Shown: positions 1 to 5,135 of the stretch, one piece after another
Numbering within the stretch: the first letter of the stretch is position 1
Layout of the letters: the number at the start of each line of letters is the position of its first letter
DNA from: Anaerolineales bacterium
GTDB lineage: Bacteria > Chloroflexota > Anaerolineae > Anaerolineales > UBA11858
Length of the DNA stretch: 5,135 nucleotides
Reading direction: 5' to 3'
Assembly: GCA_015485245.1 (NCBI GenBank)
Contig: WFTY01000022.1
Coordinates: 1 to 5,135 of the forward strand
The notes under the pieces: generated by a model
The model's input: only the letters and a program-made list of their open reading frames with translations
Database searches by the model: none
Told to the model about the DNA's origin: nothing
Translations under genes and position numbers: made by a program

Positions 1-761
1 GCATCGTAGAACCCCGGCAGGGTGACGCGCCCTTGATCGTCGTGCATTCCGGCGATCAGTTCGGCCATTACCTGGGCGGGGTTGTGGATGGTTCCTCCAA
101 ACACGCCGGAGTGCAGGTCATGGTCGGGCCCCCACAGGCGTAGCTCAAAGTAGGCCAGACCGCGCAGGGCGTAAGTGATCGTGGGCAGGTCAGGGGCGGT
201 CATGCCGGTATCCGGGTTGAGGGCGAAATCGCAGGCCAGCAGGTCTTTGTTCTGCTGGATGAAAGCTGCCAGGTTCGGCGAGCCGATTTCCTCCTCGCCC
301 TCGATGATGAACTTGACGTTGACCGGCAGCGTTGATGTTTTTGCAATCGCTTCCACCGCGTTGATCGTCGCCGTCACCTGGCCTTTCATGTCGGTAGCGC
401 CGCGGGCGTACAGGTTCTCGCCGCGCACCTGCGGGTCAAACGGCGGCGTTTCCCACTTGTCGAGCGGTTCGGCGGGTTGCACGTCGTAATGGCCATAGAT
501 CAATACCGTCGGCGCGGCGGGGCCGGCCTCCAGCGCTTCGCCGTAGACGACGGGATGGCCTTTGGTGGTGATAATCTGCACCTGGCGCATCCCCGCCGCC
601 CCCAGGCGCTCAGCGACCCATTCCGCGGTTGTGCGCACATCTGCGGCGCGTTCAGGATCGGTGGAGATCGAGGGCAGACGCGCAAATGCAATCAGTTCGG
701 CCAGGAAGCGGTTGTGCTCCTGGCGGAGATATTCAATCGCCTGGTTTCTGGCATCGGTCAT
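1..761 (-). CDS. M20-family metallodipeptidase, N-terminal 253 residues (C-terminus beyond window)
   Basis: Probable cytosolic zinc dipeptidase or aminoacyl hydrolase of the M20 (CNDP/ArgE/DapE-like) family. The visible 253 residues are uninterrupted. Seen in order: GHYDVQP (residues 90-96; H91 as metal ligand, D93), RGATDMKGQ (120-128; D124 as bridging metal ligand), EGEEEIGS (154-161; E157 as general base, E158 as metal ligand), a PDTG segment with D184 as the next ligand, and DLHSGVFGG (215-223; H217, the conserved histidine of the inserted dimerisation domain). The final visible residues (LPGFYD) match a phrase typical of this dipeptidase group. Roles are assigned by analogy with human CNDP2. 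Members are about 450 residues, so slightly over half is present, and the last metal-ligand histidine is off the left edge. Start chosen at 761 because GGAGG lies 8 bases upstream and the N-terminus fits the family. It follows the lipoprotein gene by 20 bases, so the two are probably cotranscribed. No signal peptide is seen. Substrate is unknown; N-acyl amino acid hydrolase or desuccinylase activity is not excluded. Confidence 0.93.
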   Translation of the reverse strand, partial: MTDARNQAIEYLRQEHNRFLAELIAFARLPSISTDPERAADVRTTAEWVAERLGAAGMRQVQIITTKGHPVVYGEALEAGPAAPTVLIYGHYDVQPAEPLDKWETPPFDPQVRGENLYARGATDMKGQVTATINAVEAIAKTSTLPVNVKFIIEGEEEIGSPNLAAFIQQNKDLLACDFALNPDTGMTAPDLPTITYALRGLAYFELRLWGPDHDLHSGVFGGTIHNPAQVMAELIAGMHDDQGRVTLPGFYD

Positions 762-769
762 GGTTGTTT

Positions 770-774
770 CCTCC
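770..774 (-). promoter_or_regulatory. Shine-Dalgarno of the M20 dipeptidase gene
   Basis: On the minus strand GGAGG is followed by AAACAACC and then the ATG at 761, giving 8-base spacing. It lies inside the 20-base gap after the TGA of the lipoprotein gene. This supports both the chosen start and translation from a shared transcript. Confidence 0.8.
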
Positions 775-781
775 AGGGGAG

Positions 782-1510
782 TCATTTGTCTTTGCCGGAA
801 TCTTTGTACACAGAGAGCAGATCGCCCAGCAGTTTATCCCGTACCCAGGGGACGAAGTGCTTCACTTCGTCAAATTGCAAGGCGGTGGCCCACACCTGGG
901 AGCGGTAACGGCTGGCATCGCAGCCATCCGCCGGGGTGACGTAGTTGCCATCCATGTAGACATGAGTTTGCCCTTCATCGTGCGATACGCCGGTCACGAA
1001 TAACGTGGATGGGTAGGTGGCGTTGTACAGGCTGCCAAAATAGCGCCCGGCGCGGAAGAGGGAGTTAAGCGCGATGGTCAGGTCGGTCGCCAGGTCGCCC
1101 GTGCGCACGTTCCCCGACCAGAGCCTCACCAGGCTGTCGCCGCAGCCGATCGGGCCGTCGGTGCCGATCTGCACCATGTAAATCAGGATGGCGTTTTCGG
1201 GGATGAAATTCGGAGGCAGGGGCGTGACGGTCGCCGTAGGCGTGTCTGTGGGGATAGGCGTCTGCGTTGGCGTTGTGGAAGGGCTGGCGCTTGGCGTTGG
1301 GCGGGCGGTCTGGGTGACGGTCGCCGTCGCCGAGAGCACCGCCTGGGCTGTCCCGGTTGCCTCAGCAAAAATTCTCCCCGCTGCCGCAGTGATTGTGGCG
1401 GCGATGTTGGGGGTGTTGGTAGGGCTTGTGCCCAAAAGCGGGTTCTGCGAGCCGCATGCGGTGAGCCACATCGCCGCGAGAGCGAGGATAATCAAGTGTT
1501 TTAGACGCAT
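782..1510 (-). CDS. Lipoprotein with Thr/Pro-rich linker and GerMN-like C-terminal domain
   Basis: A 242-residue predicted lipoprotein. Residues 1-18 form a signal peptide (MRLKH, then a hydrophobic run) ending in lipobox LTAC, with C19 as the lipidated residue. Residues about 28-100 form a low-complexity Thr/Pro/Ala linker. Residues about 104-235 form a folded domain beginning ENAILIYMVQIG. Its ending includes THVYMDGNYVTP (182-193), RSQVWATALQFDEVKHF (203-219) and a final KLLGDLL. This layout (an initial beta strand, a long helix with small residues, a V-x-V-strand before a D/N-G turn, then a helix before a V-K-x-F strand) resembles GerMN domains of spore germination and cell-envelope proteins; that assignment is by eye. 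C123 and C197 could form a disulfide. An in-frame ATG at 1615 is rejected as the start because it would bury the signal peptide behind 35 polar residues and lies upstream of a good -10 element. No strong Shine-Dalgarno precedes 1510; AGGA sits 16 bases away. First gene of a unit with the M20 dipeptidase. Confidence 0.85.
   Translation of the reverse strand: MRLKHLIILALAAMWLTACGSQNPLLGTSPTNTPNIAATITAAAGRIFAEATGTAQAVLSATATVTQTARPTPSASPSTTPTQTPIPTDTPTATVTPLPPNFIPENAILIYMVQIGTDGPIGCGDSLVRLWSGNVRTGDLATDLTIALNSLFRAGRYFGSLYNATYPSTLFVTGVSHDEGQTHVYMDGNYVTPADGCDASRYRSQVWATALQFDEVKHFVPWVRDKLLGDLLSVYKDSGKDK
1211..1330 (-). repeat. Low-complexity Thr/Pro linker-coding tract with a 14-bp direct repeat
   Basis: Encodes residues 61-100 of the lipoprotein, dominated by Thr, Pro, Ala and Ser with recurring TPTxTP-type units. 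The 14 bases GTGACGGTCGCCGT (plus-strand reading) occur exactly at 1224-1237 and again at 1314-1327, 90 bases apart and in the same codon phase, each encoding ATVT. This is probably internal duplication or slippage within the linker rather than a mobile repeat. Confidence 0.6.
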
Positions 1511-1550
1511 TTTGCTGGCGTAATTGTCCTGAGTGTGAGCTTGAGAGCTG

Positions 1551-1556
1551 ATTATA
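1551..1556 (-). promoter_or_regulatory. Perfect -10 box (TATAAT) for the leftward lipoprotein-dipeptidase unit
   Basis: The minus strand reads GTCGTATAATCAG. The hexamer ends 40 bases before the ATG at 1510, giving a predicted leader of about 33 bases. The -35 region at 17-base spacing (CTCCCA) matches consensus poorly, so either another contact compensates or the promoter is weak. Its position between 1510 and 1615 argues for translation starting at 1510. Confidence 0.55.
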
Positions 1557-1802
1557 CGACTTTTTGGAGAATGTGGGAGGTAGCTTTCCAGAAACCTGAT
1601 CGCAACACTTCTCACCTTACATTTTTGTTAAGGCTTTCGGTACCTTTGGGCTATTCCTTATCTGCTGGCGATCGTGTAAGGTTGGTGCGGTCGCGGTGCC
1701 GTTTCTGTGGGCGCTGTGACCGGCCTGGTGCTTTGCACCCTCCCCAAGGCTTTTGAGCCGCGCTTGATGGGGGGATGGGCAGATGATTTTCTTCAAGATT
1801 CT

Positions 1803-1808
1803 AGGAGG
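1803..1808 (+). promoter_or_regulatory. Strong Shine-Dalgarno (AGGAGG) before the lipoprotein at 1815
   Basis: AGGAGG is followed by AAGTAA and then ATG, giving 6-base spacing. It fixes the start of the 1815-2624 gene, which also coincides with the beginning of a clear lipoprotein signal peptide. Confidence 0.85.
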
Positions 1809-1814
1809 AAGTAA

Positions 1815-2624
1815 ATGAAAAAGTTTACCTGGATTGCACTGGTATTAGCGTTGAGTGTGGCGCTTTCAGCTTGTGCTTTGCCCAACAGTGGGGAAGCGGA
1901 TGGTGGCGGGGATGCCGCGGTTGCTGTTGTCCCAACGACGGCGCCTCCGGCGGCGGAGGCGAGTGGAGAACAACCGACTGTCGCTCCGGTAGAAGCCCCC
2001 ACCGAAGCGCCCGCGGCGGAGAGCGCGCCAACAAGCGAGCCGACCGCGGTGCCTGAGGCGAGCTTCAATGTCACCGACGCGCTCTCGCATCTGGACGATT
2101 TTGTGTTGCAGCCTGAAGACCTGCCGCACAGTTATCGCGTTCCGGTAGGGGGTGAATCTCGCTACACCAACACCACGGTGGTCAATGAGATGGGCGAACT
2201 CCCCGCCAAGAAATATATCGTTGCCACGGGGCGCGTGGATGGCTGGCGGATCAGCCTGGAGCGCGCGCGCAAGGCGGATATCGCCCCTGCGCGCATCGAG
2301 AGCACGATGGAGCTTTTTGAAACCAACGAGGGCGCTCGCCTGGCGCTGACTCCGGAATGGTTCAAGGCCTATCAGACGGGTTATTCGGAGGCCGAGATCA
2401 CCTGGATTGAAGACGGTTGCAGCATCGGCGACGGGTGTATCCTGTATACGCACAAGTTGTTCAATCCAGCCTCCAACCTGACGACCACGACCTACGAAGT
2501 TGCTTTTGTGTACCGCAATGTCCTGGTTTGGGTGATGGGGCGCGGCCTGGATGTGGAAATGTCCGCTGATTATATGATCGCCGCAGCGCAAGCCGTTTAC
2601 GACCGTATTTCTCAGTTCGAGTAA
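1815..2624 (+). CDS. Predicted lipoprotein of unrecognised family with Ala/Pro/Glu/Thr linker
   Basis: A 269-residue predicted lipoprotein of unknown function. Residues 1-19 are a classic signal peptide (MKKF, then a hydrophobic core) with lipobox LSAC and C20 as the lipidated cysteine. Residues about 26-82 are a disordered Ala/Pro/Glu/Thr linker with repeated APTEAP/TSEPTAVP-like units, presumably spacing the domain from the membrane. Residues about 83-269 form one mixed alpha/beta domain. It starts with a helix and the phrase LQPEDLPHSYRV (98-109). Then come a strand-rich stretch with RVDGWRISLER (140-150), a helix IESTMELFETNEGARLAL (161-178), a Cys pair (C201, C208) that may form a disulfide, and a closing V-x-V-strand (YRNVLVWVMGRG) plus C-terminal helix (AAAQAVYDRI). 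The closing strand-helix pattern is loosely like extracellular sensor or substrate-binding domains, but I do not recognise a named family and assign no function. It is likely monocistronic: strong Shine-Dalgarno upstream, strong terminator 33 bases downstream. Confidence 0.9.
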   Translation: MKKFTWIALVLALSVALSACALPNSGEADGGGDAAVAVVPTTAPPAAEASGEQPTVAPVEAPTEAPAAESAPTSEPTAVPEASFNVTDALSHLDDFVLQPEDLPHSYRVPVGGESRYTNTTVVNEMGELPAKKYIVATGRVDGWRISLERARKADIAPARIESTMELFETNEGARLALTPEWFKAYQTGYSEAEITWIEDGCSIGDGCILYTHKLFNPASNLTTTTYEVAFVYRNVLVWVMGRGLDVEMSADYMIAAAQAVYDRISQFE

Positions 2625-2656
2625 TGCCCTGCGCACGGCCTAAAGCTGTGATTTTT

Positions 2657-2692
2657 AACAAAGAAACCGCCTCCTGAGGCGGTTTCTTTGTT
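2657..2692 (+). terminator. Intrinsic (rho-independent) terminator, 16-bp stem
   Basis: A perfect inverted repeat: left arm 2657-2672 (AACAAAGAAACCGCCT), 4-base loop CCTG, right arm 2677-2692 (AGGCGGTTTCTTTGTT), followed by TTCTGTG. The stem is GC-rich at the loop end and A:U-rich at the base, with a U-rich 3' side. It starts 33 bases after the TAA of the lipoprotein gene and separates that gene from the molybdenum hydroxylase operon. Confidence 0.95.
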
Positions 2693-2697
2693 TTCTG

Positions 2698-2706
2698 TGT
2701 TAGAAT
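2698..2706 (+). promoter_or_regulatory. Candidate extended -10 promoter of the molybdenum hydroxylase operon
   Basis: TGTTAGAAT matches the extended -10 pattern TGnTATAAT at all but one hexamer base. It lies 5 bases beyond the terminator stem, so any -35 element would fall inside the terminator's right arm, where no TTGACA-like hexamer is seen. An extended -10 promoter does not need a good -35. Predicted transcription start is near 2713, giving a leader of about 105 bases. This is inference from motif and position. Confidence 0.45.
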
Positions 2707-2718
2707 AAAAGTCAATCT

Positions 2719-2816
2719 GGATCGGCGGTCGGCGCGGGCAAAACTCAGTCTGCGGCGGCGTTGGGCGAACAGACAGCCAACGAAAAGTGCCGCCATCCCT
2801 GGTGAGCAGCCGATCC
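2719..2816 (+). promoter_or_regulatory. Potentially structured 5' leader of the molybdenum hydroxylase operon
   Basis: Three nested perfect inverted repeats occupy the leader. GGATCGGC (2719-2726) pairs with GCCGATCC (2809-2816). GGCGGC (2754-2759) pairs with GCCGCC (2789-2794). GTTGG (2760-2764) pairs with CCAAC (2777-2781). The inner two stems are directly adjacent on the 5' side and leave GAAAAGT unpaired on the 3' side. The outer stem's 3' arm ends one base before the ATG at 2818, so folding could affect ribosome access; the only Shine-Dalgarno-like bases are GGTGA at 2801-2805. An alternative pair GTCTG/CAGAC (2748-2752 and 2770-2774) competes with the inner stems. I cannot match this to a known riboswitch class from memory. 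It may be a regulatory leader or chance pairing in GC-rich DNA. Confidence 0.35.
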
Positions 2817-2817
2817 G

Positions 2818-3693
2818 ATGAATCTTTGGAAAAACTACCATCTTGCTGTCTCGGTGGATGATGCGCTTAAGGCTTTGGCCTCGGCCTCCGGCCCGGCTCG
2901 CATCGTCGCCGGCGGAACCGACCTGTTGCTCGATTTGCAGCAAGGTCGGCACCAACCCCTCCATACTCTGGTCGACATATCTGCCATCCCCGCACTGACG
3001 AAGCTGAACATTCAAGATGATGCTTTGTTTATTGGCGCGGGGGTGACGCACGCTCAATTGGAGGCCTCGCCTCTGGTGCGCACGCACGCGCTTGCTTTGG
3101 CGGAGGCCTGTGCGCTGATCGGCGGCCCTCAGGTGCGCAATGTGGCCACCCTGGGCGGGAACGTCGCCCACGCTCTTCCGGCGGCTGATGGCACCATTGC
3201 CTTGGCGGCCCTGGATGCACAGGCGGAGGTTGCCTGCTTTGGAGAAACCCGCCGCCTGCCCCTGCTGGACCTCTTCGCCGGGCCGGGTGCTTCAACGCTT
3301 GACCCGCGAGCCGACTTGCTCTTGGGGTTCTATCTGCCACTTGGGGAAGCCGGTACGGGTTCCGCCTTCCGGCGGGTGATGCGTCCTCAGGGGGTTGCTG
3401 TGGCCATCCTCAACCTGGCGGTCTGGTTGCGCAGAGCGGGTGAACGCATTCTGGATGTACGCATCGCCGTTGGCCCCTCTGGCCCAACCCCGCAGCGGAT
3501 GACCGCTGCGGAAGATGCGTTGCGCGGCCAGCCCTTTTCGGATGACGCGGTACAGCAGGCTTATGAGGCGATCCTGAGACAGGCGAGTTTCCGCACCAGC
3601 CGCCATCGCGCCACAAAAGCGTACCGTCAGCATATCGTCGGCGTACTCCTGGCGGAAACACTCCAGGCGGCTTTTGAGAGGGCTAAATCATGA
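2818..3693 (+). CDS. Molybdenum hydroxylase FAD-binding subunit (xanthine dehydrogenase/CoxM type)
   Basis: Medium subunit of a xanthine dehydrogenase/CO dehydrogenase-family enzyme; it binds FAD and receives electrons from the [2Fe-2S] clusters of the partner subunit, passing them to an acceptor such as NAD+ or a quinone. At 291 residues it has the usual length. Seen: an N-terminus of the family type (KNYHLAVSVDDALKALA), the first FAD pyrophosphate-binding loop AGGTDLL (31-37), the second loop TLGGNVAHALPAAD (111-124) preceded by GGPQVRNVA, and the C-terminal domain ending RTSRHRATKAYRQHIVGVLL (259-278), typical of CO_deh_flav_C. There is no extra cysteine cluster of the kind in 4-hydroxybenzoyl-CoA reductase beta subunits. 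The start is fixed by family alignment, since the upstream Shine-Dalgarno is weak (GGTGA, 12 bases away). First gene of the operon; its TGA overlaps the next ATG (ATGA), so translation is probably coupled. The acceptor cannot be read from the sequence. Confidence 0.95.
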   Translation: MNLWKNYHLAVSVDDALKALASASGPARIVAGGTDLLLDLQQGRHQPLHTLVDISAIPALTKLNIQDDALFIGAGVTHAQLEASPLVRTHALALAEACALIGGPQVRNVATLGGNVAHALPAADGTIALAALDAQAEVACFGETRRLPLLDLFAGPGASTLDPRADLLLGFYLPLGEAGTGSAFRRVMRPQGVAVAILNLAVWLRRAGERILDVRIAVGPSGPTPQRMTAAEDALRGQPFSDDAVQQAYEAILRQASFRTSRHRATKAYRQHIVGVLLAETLQAAFERAKS

Positions 3694-5135
3694 ACCTGGT
3701 TGTTAATGGCAAACCTGTGGAGATCCAACCCCGGCCGGGTGAGATGCTTTCGGAGCTGTTGCGTCAGCGTTTGCACCTCACCGGGACGAAAATTGGCTGC
3801 AACGAAGCCGAGTGCGGCGCTTGCACTGTCTGGGTGGATGGCGAACCGGTGGTCTCTTGTACTTTCCCGGCGGCCAGAGCAGTTGGACATGATGTAGTGA
3901 CGATTGAAGGGCTGACGAACCAGTTGCTTCAGCGTGCTTTCGTGGTGTACGGCGCCACACAATGCGGTTTCTGTACCCCCGGACAGGTGATGACTGCCGC
4001 CGCGTTGTTGAAGCGCAACCCGAACCCTTCGTCGGAAGACATCCGTCATGCCCTCAAGGATACCCTTTGCCGCTGCGGGGCTTACCCGGCGATCGAACGG
4101 GCTATCCTGGCGACCAGCCAGGCGCTGCGCAATGGTGGCGAGTTGCCACCTCCGCCTATCCCGGATTCTGCGGAGCCGTTGCGTTTCGTCGGAACTCCCC
4201 GACCGCGCCCCGATGCCTGGGAAAAGGTGACGGGGAAAGCAATTTATACCGACGATCTTCACTTCCCGGGCATGTTGCACGCCGCGGTGCGCCGTGCGGA
4301 GGTCCCCGCGGGTGTGCTTCGTCGTCTGGATGTGGACGCCGCCCGCGCCTTGCCCGGTGTGGTCGCTGTGCTCACCGCGGCTGATTTGCCAGGGGAGCGC
4401 ACCCACGGCGTGGTCATCCCTGACTGGCCGATTCTGATCGGCATTGGCGAGGATGTGCGCTATGTGGGCGACGCGTTGGCAATTGTGGCCGCCGAGAGCC
4501 GCGAGGCGGCTTTGGAGGCCGCGGCGCTCATTGATGCCGAAATCGAACCCTGGGAGCCGATCACCGATCCGGTGCAGGCGCACCAGCCGGATGCGCGCCC
4601 TATTCATCCAGGGGGGAATCTGCTCAAGCATATCAAAGTGCGCAAAGGGGATGTGTTGCAGGGGTTCGCCGAGGCCGATGTTGTGCTGGAGCACACCTTT
4701 TACACCCCGCCGTATGACCATGCTTTTATCGAGCCGGAGTGCAGCGTGGCGCGTCCTGCAGAGGGTGGTCGCATGGAGGTGTATGTTGGTTCCCAAATCC
4801 CCTACGCTGACCGCAATCAGGTGGCGCGCGCCTTGGGGTGGCCGGAGAGCCGCGTGCGCATTGTCGGGCAGGTGATGGGGGGTGGTTTTGGCGGCAAGGA
4901 AGATATCGCGGGTCAGATTCACGCCGCGCTGCTGGCGCAGGCCACCGGCAGGCCGGTCAAGCTGCTCTTCGACCGGCGCGAAAGCCTGCTGGTGCACCCC
5001 AAACGCCATGCCACACAGATCACCATCAAGATTGGTGCCCGGCGCGATGGACGCGTGACCGCTGTTCAGACCACGCTCTACGGCGATGCCGGGGCTTACG
5101 CGTCCTTGAGCGAAAAGGTGATGGCCCGCGCCACC
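3690..5135 (+). CDS. Molybdenum hydroxylase: fused [2Fe-2S] and molybdopterin-binding subunit (C-terminus beyond window)
   Basis: One open frame of 482 residues reaching the window edge joins what many bacteria encode as two subunits. Residues 1-~75 are a plant-type ferredoxin domain with C37, C42, C45 and C57. Residues ~80-155 are the helical second [2Fe-2S] domain with C92, C95, C127 and C129 (QCGFCTPG, LCRCGAYP); all eight cluster cysteines are present. A Pro-rich link (ELPPPPIPDS, 151-160) leads to the Mo subunit. There, the alpha/beta hammerhead runs from VTGKAIYTDDL (180-190) through LPGVVAVLTAADLPG (221-235) to VRYVGDALAIVAAE (256-269). The molybdopterin-binding part shows HAFIEPE (344-350), SQIP (368-371), MGGGFGGKED (396-405), RRESLLVHPKRHA (429-441) and GDAGAYAS (465-472). 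The catalytic Glu and most of the cofactor pocket lie beyond 5135. The family oxidatively hydroxylates purines, N-heterocycles or aldehydes. The FAD-gene plus fused-gene layout recalls E. coli ygfM-xdhD and selenium-dependent xanthine dehydrogenases, while the fused chain recalls Desulfovibrio aldehyde oxidoreductase. Substrate is undetermined. Confidence 0.95.
   Translation, partial: MNLVVNGKPVEIQPRPGEMLSELLRQRLHLTGTKIGCNEAECGACTVWVDGEPVVSCTFPAARAVGHDVVTIEGLTNQLLQRAFVVYGATQCGFCTPGQVMTAAALLKRNPNPSSEDIRHALKDTLCRCGAYPAIERAILATSQALRNGGELPPPPIPDSAEPLRFVGTPRPRPDAWEKVTGKAIYTDDLHFPGMLHAAVRRAEVPAGVLRRLDVDAARALPGVVAVLTAADLPGERTHGVVIPDWPILIGIGEDVRYVGDALAIVAAESREAALEAAALIDAEIEPWEPITDPVQAHQPDARPIHPGGNLLKHIKVRKGDVLQGFAEADVVLEHTFYTPPYDHAFIEPECSVARPAEGGRMEVYVGSQIPYADRNQVARALGWPESRVRIVGQVMGGGFGGKEDIAGQIHAALLAQATGRPVKLLFDRRESLLVHPKRHATQITIKIGARRDGRVTAVQTTLYGDAGAYASLSEKVMARAT

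Larger units (their letters stand above)
1511..1814. other. Divergent intergenic region between two lipoprotein genes
   Basis: This 304-base region holds the leader and promoter of the leftward lipoprotein unit and the upstream region of the rightward lipoprotein. Bases 1550-1670 are noticeably AT-richer than the flanking genes. Visible elements are the minus-strand TATAAT at 1551-1556, an ACCTTAC/GTAAGGT inverted pair (1614-1620 and 1676-1682, 55 bases apart), and a small perfect hairpin GGTGC-TTT-GCACC at 1727-1739. I could not find a convincing -35/-10 pair for the rightward gene. TTGTTA at 1625-1630 lacks a good partner at normal spacing. A short open frame (1680-1814) ends in a TAA that abuts the ATG at 1815; see findings. 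Confidence 0.6.

Noticed and set aside
175..1003. Several plus-strand open frames of 104-143 codons
   Set aside because: All lie opposite the M20 dipeptidase or the GerMN-like lipoprotein, whose conserved motifs read on the minus strand. Their translations are low-information.
1511..1615. N-terminal extension of the leftward lipoprotein to an ATG at 1615
   Set aside because: It would place 35 polar residues ahead of a good signal peptide and lipobox, and the TATAAT at 1551-1556 lies inside it.
1625..1656. TTGTTA as a -35 element for the rightward lipoprotein gene
   Set aside because: No TATAAT-like hexamer occurs 16-18 bases downstream. The nearest, CTATTC or TATTCC, is about 20-21 bases away and poor.
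1727..1739. Small hairpin GGTGC-TTT-GCACC as a terminator
   Set aside because: The stem is only 5 bp, there is no following T-run, and there is no gene upstream on the plus strand that it would end.
1866..2636. A 256-codon minus-strand frame opposite the lipoprotein at 1815-2624
   Set aside because: The plus-strand gene has a signal peptide, lipobox, strong Shine-Dalgarno and matched terminator. The antisense product is Arg-rich and featureless.
2461..3171. A 236-codon minus-strand frame across the terminator and the start of the FAD subunit gene
   Set aside because: It crosses a strong terminator, a promoter and parts of two plus-strand genes, and its product shows no family features.
3627..5009. 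A 460-codon open frame on the minus strand opposite the molybdenum hydroxylase genes
   Set aside because: The plus strand here encodes clear FAD, [2Fe-2S] and Mo-binding motifs through the whole span. The antisense frame has Arg/His/Gln-rich composition, no recognisable motif, and straddles the junction of two real genes. It is a GC-codon-bias shadow.

Overview
The window looks like a piece of a Chloroflexota genome, most likely Anaerolineae or a relative. This is inferred from style, not from a marker gene. The sequence is GC-rich, and two lipoproteins carry long Thr/Pro/Ala-rich linkers directly after the lipobox, a style common in that phylum. There are no RNA genes, mobile elements, CRISPR arrays or complete transposons.

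Left part (1-1510, minus strand): a two-gene unit read right to left. A lipoprotein with a Thr/Pro linker and a GerMN-like C-terminal domain (782-1510) is followed 20 bases later by an M20-family metallodipeptidase (1-761) that runs off the left edge. A perfect TATAAT lies 40 bases upstream of the lipoprotein ATG.

Middle (1511-2692): a 304-base divergent intergenic region, then a plus-strand lipoprotein of unrecognised family (1815-2624). It has a strong Shine-Dalgarno and is closed by a textbook intrinsic terminator with a 16-bp stem (2657-2692).

Right part (2693-5135, plus strand): an extended -10 element directly after the terminator, a roughly 110-base leader with nested inverted repeats, and then a molybdenum hydroxylase operon. 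The first gene encodes the FAD-binding subunit of a xanthine dehydrogenase/CO dehydrogenase-type enzyme (2818-3693). The second overlaps it by four bases (ATGA) and encodes a [2Fe-2S] subunit fused in one chain to the molybdopterin-binding subunit (3690 to beyond 5135, truncated by the window). Electrons would pass from the Mo site through two [2Fe-2S] clusters to FAD. The exact substrate (xanthine, another purine or N-heterocycle, or an aldehyde) cannot be settled here, because the substrate-binding and catalytic C-terminal half is outside the window.

I see no clear evidence of a wholly new system. The items most worth a second look are the structured leader of the molybdenum operon, the fused subunit architecture, and the pairing of a GerMN-like lipoprotein with a cytosolic-type dipeptidase.
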